Shown: positions 47,345-58,050, counted from the stretch's first letter. The stretch: DNA of 64,000 nucleotides from Thinopyrum elongatum (GCA_011799875.1 CM022297.1:71561868-71625867), one strand, 5' to 3'. Notes: a model not told the origin generated them from the letters alone. Program-made: numbers and translations.

Positions 47345-49513
47345 TGTAGGAGATATGCCCTAGAGGCAATAATAAATGTTATTGATTATCTCCCTGTTCA
47401 TAATTAGGTTTATGTTCCATGCTATAACTGCTATGGTTCTCGAGTCTGCAAATAAAACGAGGCTCGGAGGAAGACTCATATGCACGTGTGGAATAATAAA
47501 TGATAAAATGTATTCCTAGTCAAGCCTCTATGACTGGCTCAAGTATTGCATGATGATCCTGTTTTCCTGATCATGGGCATGACTATGCCAGCAATTTTGA
47601 GGGCACAATGTTAACAGAACATTTGTGTTGAATCGACCCGATTGATGTTATGCTATGAGGTTCTTTCGTCACAAGTTAATGGTTAATAACACAGAGATGG
47701 TTAATGTTTGCATGATTCCTTAGACCATGAGAGTATCGAGTTTCTTCATGCTTGCTTCATGAACTTTGGGGTTTGTTAAACGTCATCCGTAAATGGGTGG
47801 CTATTACGGCGGCTTACGGGTTGATGGAAAAGTGTGTCAAGTAACTTGATAGCTCAAGATTGGGATTTGCTCCTCCGGCGATGGAGAGATATCTCTGGGC
47901 CCTCTCGGTGTTACGATATCCATCATCGTCTGGCCAGACACTTTGTGATTTGATCACGGGGATGCCGGAACATGGTAACGAGAAAAGAGAACAATACCGG
48001 TAACGAGGTAACTAGCATAGTGGACAAGTGTTGATCCACGGGAATGCCAACATGTCTCACCTCGGGTATTTGTAACATATCACGAAGCAACAGGAATAGC
48101 ACACGGCAACTGGAGGTTCACTCGAATATTCATTCGTGTGGGTATAGGGGTCAATATGGGTGTCCACGGCTCCGATGTTGATCATTGATCGGAAGGGGTT
48201 CCGTGTCATGTCTATACTTCACCGAACCTATAGGGTCACACGCTTAAGGGTCATCTATCTGCTGAATACTAGATAGGGAGTCTTAGAGAAAATCACCGAA
48301 AAAGTTTCGGACACCGAAAAGTTTCGGACAGCGGAAAAGTTCCGCAGAGAGAGGTCACCGGATGAGTTCCGGTGAAACTGAAAAGTTGTTTCAGGGGATA
48401 CCATTAAGTCAAAATGGTTTCGGCACATGCCTGATAATTCTTGGAGGATACCAGAATCATTCTGGAAACTTCTGGGAATTTTCTGGAAGAAAAACCGGAA
48501 ATGTTCCGGGGCTGCCGGAACCGCTTCAGATGCTTTTCGCAGATGAAATCACTAAACTGGAATTGTTCCAGAACGCATTGAAAATTATTTTAGTGGGTAC
48601 TGGAAATGTTCTAAGCCCACATAAATATTTTCAGTTCGAACGGACGCTGAAAAATGTCGTCGTGAATAGTGAAAGTGCTTTTTGGGAATTTTATGGAAAG
48701 CACCTTTTTGGAAATTCCAAAAGGGCCTTCTAGATGGGGAAGGAGGGCATGGCACCTCATGGGGGGGGTCCCCCCCCCAAGGGTGGCCGGCCAAGGAGGT
48801 GGAGCACCATGGTGCTCCACATGGCACTCCCATATGGCATATTCCCTTTTGGAAAGGGATATTCCAAGGGCACTTTGGGGTTTTTGTGTGACAATTTTAC
48901 CCCTTGGCTAGCCTATATATAGGAGTGATCTTGGCAGCCATTTCCCCATCCTTAGCTCTCACACAAGTCATGCATGATCTGGCATTCTCTCTCCCTCCCA
49001 GCGAAATAGTTTCGTAGAGCCGAAAGGCTGTCTGGGTTCCGGTGGGAACTAGTTCTGGACGGCGAAGCCCTGCCGGATAGATGACACCGTATGTGTGCAA
49101 CTCTGTAGAGAGGTCGTAGTTTCGATCTTAGTGCCCGAGGGGCTGTTCGAGAGTGCCTCCCGAAGGGCTGTCCAAGTGACGGTCCGAGTTCTGTGAGTCC
49201 TCCCGAAGGGCTGTCCGAGTGACCGTTCGAGTTTCGAAGGTCCTCCCGAAGGGCTGTCCGCGACATCGTCTGGGGGACTGTTCGACAGCCTCCCGGAGGG
49301 CTGTCCGAAGGGAAGACGAGGGTATACATCCTCGCGGTTGGGAGGTTGTAAATCCTAGCTGCGGGGATCTGCACCGCCGATCGTCATCGACTCTACTTCC
49401 GCTGCGCTTCGAGTCGGTAACGAAAATGATCAAACCTTGTATGCAGTCTCCATAGTGGTCCTGGGCTGGTGCGTAGGTCGGAAAATTTTTGTTTTCTGCT
49501 GCGTTACCCTACA
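47345..49513 (+). mobile_element. Solo LTR, Ty1/copia (Angela/WIS/BARE-like), 2169 bp
   Basis: It begins TGTAGGAGATATGCCCTAG and ends TTCTGCTGCGTTACCCTACA, flanked by TTTCC at 47340-47344 and 49514-49518. The start is the well-known theme of Triticeae copia LTRs. A TATA-like cctatatatagg lies at 48912-48923. No internal region remains, so the element was reduced by LTR-LTR recombination. Confidence 0.88.
49143..49310 (+). repeat. Tandem repeat inside the solo LTR (about 43-bp period)
   Basis: tcctcccgaagggctgtcc followed by agtgac.gt.cgagtt recurs about four times with changes, in the downstream, probably transcribed, part of the LTR. Confidence 0.7.
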
Positions 49514-49819
49514 TTTCCCCCCTCCAGGTGCCGGTGGCGGCGCCGTCCGTGAGGGGGGCCACACCCCGGAGACGCGTGCCGCCTCTTCAGATATGCCACC
49601 AAACCACCCGGTTGTGGTAGGTCATCCCATATAAACACTTGGGAGTAACGTCCTCTCCGTATAGCCCCGATGCGGCTGTTTCCCCCCTCCACGTGTCGGC
49701 CTCCGTATATAATCGAAAAGTAAGGTATTTAGGCTTATATTAACACATGCTACATGTAAGTTAATTAAATAATAATACGTAAAAGAAAAAAAATTCTATT
49801 TGAAAAGCCAAAAAAAAAA

Positions 49820-50275
49820 CTATGCCGACGGCAAAGCCGTCGGCATAGCTGAGGCCAGGGGCAGATGGACGGCGCGCCGCGGATCGATGATGTGGCATCT
49901 ATGCCGACGGCAGCCATCGGCATAGATGATGGTCGGTGCGCCTCGGATCGATGACATGGCACGCGCCTCTATGCCGACGGCCGCCCGTCGAGGCCGTCGG
50001 CATAGATCGGACGCCGTTAGCCGCCCGTCACTAGCGGGGCCGTCGGGCCCGCAACTATGCCGACGGCTCATGTATGCCGACGGCCGCTGTAGGTGTAGGC
50101 TGGGCTAAGCTGACGGCTAATCTGTGCCGATGGGGGCCGTCGGCATAGGTCGGGATAGCCCGACGGCCTTTGTACGCCGACGGCCTGGATCCGGCTGTCG
50201 GCATATCCTGGAGTAGGCCGACGGGGGCCGTCGGCATATATATGGCCGTCGGCACTGGGCCCTGTTCCGGTAGTG
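49820..50275. repeat. CACTA-3 5' terminal repeat array
   Basis: Many ATGCCGACGG/CCGTCGGCAT units up to the terminus CACTACCGGAACAGG at 50275. Confidence 0.88.
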
Positions 50276-50410
50276 ATTTGTATACATCATTTGAACTTCA
50301 AACCTTTTTTCACGATTAATACACACCAATGGAAGTGCCACGCTCAAATTTGAGACTATTCAAGGTTTAATAAATATGATTTTTTTCAAGCATTTTTCGG
50401 ACTTAAGATA
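50276..50410 (+). repeat. Continuation of the 350-bp tandem repeat after CACTA-3
   Basis: catttgaacttcaaacc..attaatacacacca.tggaagt matches the beginning of the units at 28500 and 28846, confirming the CACTA-3 insertion site. Confidence 0.75.
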
Positions 50411-51050
50411 TGTGTGGCAGGCCGCCGATACGGCTTGCCAACGTAAAGCTTTGGAAACTTTCTACAATTTTGACGTGGGTTGCCAAAATATTATTGTGGT
50501 GGACATGTTTTTTGCCCGCGACTGGTGCATAACAAACCGTAGCAGGCACTTTTTCTTTGCCCGCCATTGCTGTTTTTGTTCCACTTGTAAATTTTTAAAA
50601 GTTTACGAGTGGCGGGTTCTAATTTTTGCTCGTCGCTCAAAATAGCAGTGGCAAGTGCCTGTCCTCGCCAGCCATTAAATTGGGCCCATCTATAAGTCTT
50701 TTCCCAGTATTGACGGCGTCTTTGCCTAGTTAATTTAGTTTGCTGAGTAATTTTCACTTGCATGTCGGTAATGTACTGTCTTTGTCATGCTCCACGTTTT
50801 GCCGAGTTCGGTTCTCAGGGTACGACGCGTTTGTCGAGAGCCGGTGATTTAGCTCTCGGTATAGTCCACAACGCTCGTCGTACAACGATTTTCCAGTAGT
50901 GTTGAGGACAAAGCCGAACCGCTAGCCGTTGGATTTGAAAGGTCGACTTATATTTTCTTAAAATCAGACAACTGATAAATAGGTGACCCTCAATTTTTAT
51001 AGTCTTAGAGAAAATTACAAATCTTACCAACACGATTTGTTCAACTGTAC
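50411..51050. other. Unassigned DNA with a CACTA end relic
   Basis: 50411-50760 shows no known structure. 50780-50901 (gccgagttcggttctcag, gagagccggtgatttagctctcgg, ending ttccagtagtg) resembles the last 120 bp of a CACTA element with the terminus CACTACTGGAAAA on minus. The rest of it is missing. Confidence 0.45.
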
Positions 51051-51082
51051 TAGCAGTGCAGCACTGAGGTGCACCGTCGTCC

Positions 51083-51090
51083 ATATATAC
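51083..51090 (+). promoter_or_regulatory. TATA box of the broken small gene
   Basis: catatatacac lies about 85 bp before the ATG at 51170; a leader rich in aagaa/acagcac follows. Confidence 0.5.
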
Positions 51091-51977
51091 ACATCCAGGC
51101 GGCTCAGGCCAGGCCACACTTCAGTTGAAGAAACAGCACAGCGCAAGATCAGTCTGCCAAAGAAGCAAGATGGCCCGCGCCCGGCCACTAGTAGAAAACA
51201 GGGCTTTGGTCCAGGCAGGGCCAGCCCATTAATTCCGGTTCACTCATGAACCGGGACCAAAGGGGGCATCGGTCCCGGTTCGTGAGGCCAGGGGCATTGG
51301 TCCCGGTTCGTCTGGCCCCTTTGGTCCCGGTTCCAGCCACGAACCGGGACCAATGGGCCTCGCTCCTGGCCCACAACCATTGGTCCCGGTTCGTGGACCA
51401 TTGGTCCCGGTTCGTGGCTGGAACCGGGACCAAAGGCCCCCCCCTTTGGTCCCGGTTCCAGCCACGAACCGGGACCAATGAGATGCCTATATATACCCCC
51501 TCGCCCGCGAGCAGAGCAGTGGAGTGCTCTGTTTTTTGGGTCGGCCGTGGGAGAGCTTTGTGGTGCTCTAGCTCACTTCGTATGCACATGAGGTGTTTGA
51601 TGAAATGCCCGAGCCACACTTAAGTTTTCTCCTCTCGAAGCTCCTTGTCCAAGCTCCATTTTCCTCGAGATTTGTCTAGGTTTGGCGGTCCGTCCTGTTC
51701 CGTCCCCGTCCTCACCGCCGTCGATCGCCCGCGCCGATCTCGTCGCCGGCACCACAGTGGTGAGCCTCTTGGTCTTATCTTCTTTGTAAAAGAAAAAAGT
51801 TCTTACTTGTATGATTAAGATAGATACTTGTGTAATTTTCTTACTTTTATTATTGTTTGTTATTATATATATTTGAGAGAGGAAGAATGCCGACTGTTGT
51901 CGTGGGGGTCGCTTCTGTTTGTTGAGTTTCCTGGTAGTTGCCTTCAATCAATTTTTGATCTACTATGAACATAGGAA

Positions 51978-52797
51978 ATGTCGGACGACGAAAATGATTT
52001 CGGTATGTGCGAATACTGCGAAGACGAGCGCGGCCTGTGCGACAGAAATTTCTTATTTGGTGGTAGGCGCTTCAGCATCAAGCTGGATGAGACCTTCGAA
52101 GTGGATACAGTAAGTCACAACGACAAGTCTTTTTTCGTAATTAAGCATGACTTCTGCTTCTTTTGCTTCAACTTATAATTTTAATTTTTTACTATTCTAC
52201 TAGCGTATCCCCTGCCATGCAAGAATTTATGTCTTGGATAAGATTGGTTTCAGTCCTATGGAAACTATGGAGGTAAAGATAGTTCACTTGAGGACCGAGC
52301 ATGGTTATACTTTTGCCGCAAAATTATACAATGCAGACACCTACACCTATTTTGAATGCAAAAATTGGAGATCACTATGCAAGGCTTATGCATTTGAGCC
52401 TGATATGCTTATCACCTTTGATATTCGTCCGGAAGATGATATTGAAGGTAATATCGACATCTGGGTCGATGTGCAGACGCCTCCAGTTCTACCATTATGT
52501 GAGTTTCTCAACCATATTTATGTCTTGAATATTGTTTATTCAAAAATAGTTGACAACTAATTTCCATTAACAGCTTATTTCCATTCAAGCAAACATGTCC
52601 AGCGCTTGGTAGACATGACCTACTACTGTCTCGGGGCTGAACTAAACTGCGAGGAGATAAGTCATTATGTTTCATGGCTTGAGGATCTTGATAATGTCAA
52701 GACAAATTATTTCCCTGGACTTGAAAATCTTAGTACTCAAAACGTGCGACCACTAGCGTGCGTATTGAACTACGGTCATATCTATTTAGGAAAGATG
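51978..52797 (+). CDS. Transposon-borne B3-like protein, 5' three exons
   Basis: Exons 51978-52109, 52204-52498 and 52574-52797 join in frame with GT-AG introns. The protein starts MSDDENDFGMCEYCEDERGL, a Cys pair region (CEYC, LC). About residues 45-140 (RIPCHARIYVLDKIGF, VKIVHLRTEHGYTF, NWRSLCKAYAFEPDMLITFD) have B3 DNA-binding-domain spacing. A third-exon segment follows (MTYYCLGAELNCEEISHYVSW), perhaps a second related domain. After 52797 a donor gtaagat is present but no further exon is found, matching the element's 3' deletion. B3-like proteins in CACTA elements may bind the transposon; that role is inference. Confidence 0.6.
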
Positions 52798-53353
52798 GTA
52801 AGATTTTTACTATTTATCCTCAGTGCATCTTTTGCATACATTATTTTGTTAGAAACTTTAATAGCAAAAAGAATTATCATAAAGAATTTTTTGTTAGAAA
52901 CTAAAATAACAAAATCTGTTTTTGAATATAATGTTAAAACACAGTAATATTAAATAGCAGGAAAAAGAAGCACTCAAAAATCTATTTTTATAGTAAAGTT
53001 ATTCACAAACTAGTGATTCACACAAATTTCAAAGAATTCAAATTTAAACTATTCAAATTTGAAAACTAATGGCACTAACAGAAAGTTTATAATTTTTGTG
53101 ACCTAACAGCAAAAAGAATTAAACAAAAACTATGGTCAAACTATTGTCAAATCTGGTCAAATTGTGGTCAAACTATGGTCAAACTACTTATTCAAGAAAT
53201 ATTAGTGTTAATAAATAATTATTGTTTTTTAGAATAATAATTTCAAACTCAAACGGTGCTTAATGCTCAAGTTCAACTCCTAAGGGTTAATAGGATTGAC
53301 AACTTAGTTTTGTCAGGAAAACAACAAGTGCAGACTTGGAAACTAGGAGGAAT

Positions 53354-53420
53354 AGAACTCGAAAGTTAAGCGTGCTCAGGCTGGAGTAGTGAGAGGATGG
53401 GTGACCGGCCGGGAAGTTAG
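53354..53420 (+). ncRNA. 5S-rRNA-derived segment with Pol III internal boxes
   Basis: AGAACTC..AGTTAAGCGTGCT..GAGTAGT..AGGATGGGTGACC..GGGAAGT occurs in the order and spacing of the 3' two-thirds of plant 5S rRNA. About three quarters of 67 positions agree with the plant 5S sequence as I know it. The A-box (AGTTAAGCGTGCT) and C-box (GGATGGGTGACC) are intact; the 5' third of 5S is absent. It lies inside CACTA-5. Whether it is transcribed is unknown. Confidence 0.72.
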
Positions 53421-54420
53421 ACGATTTGGAATGAGTGGTTTATAATTGAGCAGTGATGAGAGGTGATTAGAGTGGGTGATTAGAGATTGAATTGTCAAAT
53501 AATTTAGAAATTTGAAAATAAGAAAATATTCAAAAAAAATGGCCCTCCACTCTCGACCTCGCCCGTCCACATTCAAAATTTTATTTATCAAAAAAATTCA
53601 GAAAAACAAAATTTCAAAAAAAATTCCTTTAACCGGGACTAAAGGTGGAGCTCCAGAGAGCGGCCACGTGGAGGGCCTTTAGTCCCGGTTCGTAACACAA
53701 CCAGGACTAAAGGGGGGCCTTCCACTCTCGACCTCGCCCGTCCAAGCCGAACGAAAACGATGATCTGCAGAAGCAGAACCTGGAGGAGTCTCACTCTCTC
53801 GCCGAGGTAGATTAATCCGACCGGCACTGCATTAGTGATTCAACTCATGTTGTGTTAATCCTTGTGATTGTCTTCTCAGCAGGACGCCAAGGATCATTAG
53901 GAGCATTGGTACCTAATCGGCGAGGCCATCCATGACGATCGACCTTGTCATTGAACGGAATAAATAATGGCGGACGGCAGCGAGGAGTTCGTGTCGTCTA
54001 TCATTAGCCTGTTCTGGTAGCTCGAATCAAAGAGAGATTAGTCAAGTTCTAGCGGTAATTCTGGCTTATGCTGCAGTGTGGTGGTCTCCATTTGCAATTA
54101 TCTCTGTTTCTTGCCCACCTAATATAAGGGATATGCAAATCTCGGTAAAGCAACTGTGAAATCATGTAAAACGTTATTTTCTCTCTAAAAGTCATGTAAA
54201 ACGCGGTAATGGAAAACCCGCAAGGGAAAAAATAAATCTTCAAGTTTTTTGGGACGGTGGTAGTACACAATAAGGACAACTGTACATGCACCAAAAGAAA
54301 AAAGGGAAAAATGGTAGAGGTTCCTGAATAAAATAAATAATGAGCGAGTAAATTCCTCAACAAGAAAAAAGAGTGAGTAAAGAGTTTTAAGGGCTGCGAA
54401 AATCAAGCAAATATTGGTGA
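53421..54420. other. CACTA-5 tail, then flank of broken gene 4
   Basis: A 'ctccactctcgacctcgcccgtcca' segment is duplicated at 53544-53570 and 53721-53743. 53901-54420 shows no further coding exon; an AT-rich region follows. Confidence 0.45.
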
Positions 54421-54650
54421 ACATCCCTTTTATCGTGAAACGAAGAATCTGTTTCAACTTCGTACTGACAAACAAATACAAGCTACATGCATTCAACACA
54501 TACTTCGGGTGGTGGTACTTCTCTTGAGACAGTTGAGGCACGCCCAAAGAGTTGATGGATCACACCAAAGTTAAAGCAGCACCATTGACTCAGTGCATGG
54601 TCGCCCACCAAAAGGACATGGATCGTAAACAATGTGCAGATCACTAGCAT
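54420..54650. repeat. Gene-family flanking module, fragment
   Basis: acatgcattcaacacat, gttgatggatcacaccaaagtt and aatgtgcagatcactagcat match 14350-14760. Confidence 0.6.
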
Positions 54651-54652
54651 GT

Positions 54653-54901
54653 TACTCAAAATATAAGATACGGTTTGACTTTTCTGGTTTTCGTCGTACA
54701 ATTTTGACTATGATTTTCATGTATTGAATGTCTACAAAATTAGTATACATACATGTGAAATAAAATTATTTTGCAAGATAAATACGACGATACCATTTAT
54801 ACATGTACAATCCATATATTGTGATATATATTAGTGGCCAAAGTCGTGCATCAAAAAACGTAAAAAATCAATCACGTCTTATATTTTGGGAAGGAGGGAG
54901 T
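54653..54901. mobile_element. Mariner-type MITE, left end degraded
   Basis: The right end reads cacgtcttatattttgggaaggagggag then TA; the left end retains ctcaaaatataagatacg but has lost the CTCCCTCC part. Confidence 0.6.
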
Positions 54902-55069
54902 ACTATAAAATCTCATTTTCTTTACGAAATTACTCCACACACGACAGCGTGTGGCCGCTCTATGCACGATAAAAAATCCAGCGGACAGAGTGTGGTCTAT
55001 GAACGAGATTCCTTGGCTGGGATTCATCGTGGTGCGCTGGTCGTCTGAATTCATTCGTCCGCGTAGCGC

Positions 55070-56200
55070 TGCTCTTCTCTTTAGAAATATCGAACATCAC
55101 ATAATGAAATTTTAGTTAAGCAGATATTAAATCACGTACGTCAAAAGTCACAACGAAACCCACGAAGGAAATATGAAATGCATATATATACACAATAAAG
55201 GAAATAAATTGTATAGGAAAAGCCAAAAGGAGACAATATAGGTGGCTAGGAGATGCCTGGTTTAGATCAAATGAGAAAATAATGAGAAATCATATTTTTT
55301 ACAAAAAAACTTTCAATCTATTCATCTTTAATCATGGCAGTACAAAAAGAACAACAGAGGTAATAAAAATTACAACCATGTCCGTGGACCACCTAGCGAC
55401 GACTACAAGTACTGGAGGCGCACCGCCGTCATCGCCCCTCCCTCACCGAAGCCGGGCAAAACTTGTTGTAGTAGACAGCCGGGAAGTCGTCGTGCTAAGG
55501 CCCCATAGAAGCAGCGCATCAGAGTAGCAACCATCGCCGATGAAGAAAGTCATAGATCAGAAGGATCAAACCTGTAAACACCTAAACGAATACGAACGAA
55601 GACCAGATCCAAATAAATCCACGGTAGACCAGCATCGACCAAATCTCGCAAGATCCGACGGAGAAAAACCTTCACACACCCTCCGACGATGCTATACGCA
55701 TCATCGAGACGGGGATAGAACGTGGGAGACATTATTCCTACTAAGGGACATCACCGCCGCCACACAGCTCCAACCAAGACGCTGACCCTAACAAGAACTG
55801 AGTAGGTACAAAGCCTCATGCTACAAATATCTACCAAGAGCCTTTTACGACGATTTGCCCCAAAACAGAGCTTTCGACTCTGACACAAGAGTACAAGACG
55901 TCTGTTTCGATTTCCAACTACTCCATTGACGAGCAAACAAACAGAAAACACATGCATTGATTCAAGTTCAACACACACGCCGGTCTTGGGAACGTTGAGC
56001 AAAGTAGTAGCAGCTGGTACATGCATGATCACACACTACGGCCTGCAACACTACGGCTGAGTAGATCGGGGCACACAATGCATTGATGCTGCTGCTGCTA
56101 CTTCTTTAGGGCGCATGCACATGCACTGCTGGCCTTACAAAGTAACACGCAGCAACAAGAGCTCAGCTCTGTACCGATCGAGCTAGCTCTTGTACACTAG
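55070..56200. repeat. Gene-family flanking module without a gene
   Basis: 55085-55240 matches 11040-11200 and 55805-56160 matches 11400-11740 (acaagacgtctgtttcgattt, acacaccggtcttggg theme, ggcctgcaacactacggctgagtag). A retroposon copy (55316-55790) is inserted in it. No secreted-protein exon follows, so this unit lost its gene or never had one. Confidence 0.65.
55316..55790 (-). mobile_element. Non-LTR-like retroposon fragment, minus orientation
   Basis: Second copy of the element at 22860-23400, inverted. The A-rich tail corresponds to the ttttttacaaaaaaac stretch at 55290-55316. Confidence 0.6.
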
Positions 56201-57170
56201 AGGAGAAACTCTAATCAACCTCGTAAAATAAATAAAAAATAAACCCTAATCAACACTCGCAAAATAAATAAAAAAGACCTAATCAGCGTTTGGATTGATC
56301 CCATATTTATTTGTGTATGTATATGTTCCAAGAGTAACAATTATCCGTAGTTGGCCGGAGTACCTTTATTATTTTCTTGGTTGTGTTTCTTCTAGGAAAT
56401 TATTTAGTTATTGAAAATCTCTAACACGTGGAGTAGGCCAAAATGTTGTTGTACTCCCTCTAATCTATATCTAGATACATACATTTGAGCGACAAATAAT
56501 ATGCATCGGATCAAAAATTTATAATTTTATTCGTGAGCAAACAAACACCTTGCCTGCTGTTTCACTTACTGGGAGGCAAAGCACATGAATGCATGGAACC
56601 CCAGACCCTCCCTGCCGATGTACTCCTATTGCTCATGTATTTGTAACAGATGGCGGCCAAAATCATAGTTTTACCATTGTGATCAAAATTTAGTGTGATT
56701 TGACCCCGCTTCGAAAGTTTGCCTGGATCCGACCGAAAAAGTTCTGCCTAACAGGCTGGCGGTAGGGATAATGGGCTACCACCCGGGCCTCCGGCAGTAA
56801 GACCAACTCCAGCATGCCGACTCATTTTGTCAGATTGTGTTAATTTGGTTTCATAAGGGCAAAACCCTTGCCCAACACGCGGACGCAAGCGCAAATTATG
56901 TCGGTCACGTGTTCGTCCGGACTCATTTCTACCACAAATTTGGGCCCGTTTTACGTTCACACAAACATGACACGGACTGGCCGCTCATCCGCTCGGTATC
57001 CACCTGGCTCAAGCCCACGAGTTGATCACCCAACCACCACCCACTGGTCATATTTAAGTCCATGCATGCGAGGGACCCCGCACGTCAGCATCCCAACCTT
57101 CACCTGCGTGTCCTTTTAATGCCACACGTGCGACAGAGGTGGGCCGCCCAGTCTACTTCCCTTCATCTTC
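56201..57170. other. Unassigned DNA
   Basis: Contains a half MITE end (ctccctctaatctatatctag at 56453) and at 56690-56800 a stretch (ggctggcggtag, gggctaccacc) similar to 60400-60530. No gene is recognised. Confidence 0.4.
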
Positions 57171-57220
57171 TTCCCCTTGCCTCCCAGCCGCCCGACACCT
57201 AGCCCTAGCCGCCGCCCACC

Positions 57221-58050
57221 ATGGGGTTCGGGAAGCGCGGCAAGCATGACCACGAGGCCGGCGGCCAACTTCACCATGGCGCAGCCAGGTGTAAGCCACG
57301 ACCACCCTTTAGCCTCTACGTGTTGGTCCATAGTTGTCGGTACTTCTGGGAGCATGGTGTGCTGGTGCCATGGCCCGACGTGAACCTGCCACACAAGTGG
57401 CATCTCATCCTCGATAGGGTTCCGGTGAAGGCGGTGCCTAACACAGACCGCTCACGGCTGGCAAAGATCCACCGCCGCCGTGCTCAACTCCCGGCCAACC
57501 TCCGCCGCGACCCAACATACATCATGGACTCGCCGAACTAGGACATGTGGTTCGCCACCGAGCACGACCAACACTATTGGTCAAACTTTGAGGGTGCGCC
57601 CTGTGCACCGCACGCGCTCGCCGCTCCGCCACCACCTCTGGTAGTGCAGGAGGACCAGGAGGCCTACATTGTGGCCCTTGAGGAGGCCAAGCGGAGGGCC
57701 ATAGAGGAGTCCAAGCTCGAGCAGCTCGCCGGTTGATCTGGCCTTTCACGGGCACTAGCCGAATCGATGGCCCGAGTAGAGGCCAACATGCCCGCACCGC
57801 GTCCTCCCACGCTCGAGCCTGGGGAGGAGAAGCCATGGCCGTTGTTGGGGCAGGCGTGGTCGTGGACAAGCGGCACAAGTTGGAGGTTGCGGCACAGCGG
57901 GATGATGCTCAGTAGGCAGTGCACCAGGATGCAGCCCAATAGGCTGCGGCACAGAAGCAAGCTCTGGCGGCGGTCCAGGAGGCGTTTTCGTAGATGCCGG
58001 CATCGATCTTCGTCAACCTGGCCAACGAGGAGGAGGAAGACGAATGCTAG
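57221..58050 (+). pseudogene. Hypothetical Triticeae repeat-associated protein, broken
   Basis: The frame starts MGFGKRGKHDHEAGG, has a Trp/Pro-rich block (GVLVPWPDVNLPHKWHLILD, RVPVKAV) and continues after an in-frame TAG (57539-57541) as DMWFATEHDQHYWSNF and EALEEAKRRAIEES-like coiled-coil text. A TGA at 57734-57736 and a frameshift near 57830 follow; the last part (AAAQKQALAAVQEAF in another frame) has further stops. Proteins of this layout are frequent, repeat-associated and of unknown role in wheat; that recognition is from memory. Not functional here. Confidence 0.6.

Larger units (their letters stand above)
46965..49690 (+). repeat. GC-rich tandem repeat of about 350 bp, split by a solo LTR
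   Basis: The text gtttcccccctgcaggtgcc..ggcggcgccgtccgtga..ccgcctcttcaga.atgccacca recurs at about 46995 and 49514 (with the LTR removed), and gtttcccccctcc starts a third unit at 49679. The class is unknown. Confidence 0.65.
29158..50275 (-). mobile_element. CACTA-3: complete CACTA element with nested insertions
   Basis: The left end starts CACTACCGGACTGCC at 29158; the right end, complemented, starts CACTACCGGAACAGG at 50275. Flanking ATT at 29155-29157 and 50276-50278 is the 3-bp target duplication. Coding remnants read minus (TNP2 start at 45000, second-gene exons to about 43640). Subterminal ATGCCGACGG repeats lie at 29180-29573, 43377-43410, 46620-46710 and 49825-50265. A gypsy element (29579-43346) and a copia solo LTR (47345-49513) were inserted later. 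Confidence 0.9.
51186..53745 (+). mobile_element. CACTA-5: truncated CACTA element
   Basis: It begins CACTAGTAGAAAACAGGGC. About 300 bp of subterminal repeats follow (ggtcccggttcgtggctgg and complement, 51235-51480), then a leader and three exons of a B3-like gene. Near the right end, tagtcccggttcgtaac and aaccgggactaaa recur at 53632-53715, but no terminus complement is found, so the 3' end is deleted. The left flank is the first codons of a small gene. Confidence 0.78.
51170..53900 (+). pseudogene. Small secreted-protein-like gene 4, interrupted by CACTA-5
   Basis: An ATG at 51170 (MARAR) follows 'agtctgccaaagaagcaag', recalling the family start MARLR after 'agtctgcc'. The frame is cut at 51185 by CACTA-5. 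After it, a coding segment ends at 53806 (NENDDLQKQNLEESHSLAE) with donor gtagat, and a last exon 53880-53900 reads QDAKDH then stop. The exon pattern (phase-0 second intron, tiny last exon) resembles the secreted-protein family, but the rest of exon 1 and intron 1 are missing. Membership is plausible, not proven. Confidence 0.42.

Noticed and set aside
8920..50265. CRISPR-like array of ATGCCGACGG repeats
   Set aside because: Repeats are inverted as well as direct, spacing is irregular, and they end in CACTA termini; the genome is eukaryotic.
56453..56530. Stowaway MITE
   Set aside because: Only one end (ctccctct) is visible; no matching right terminus.
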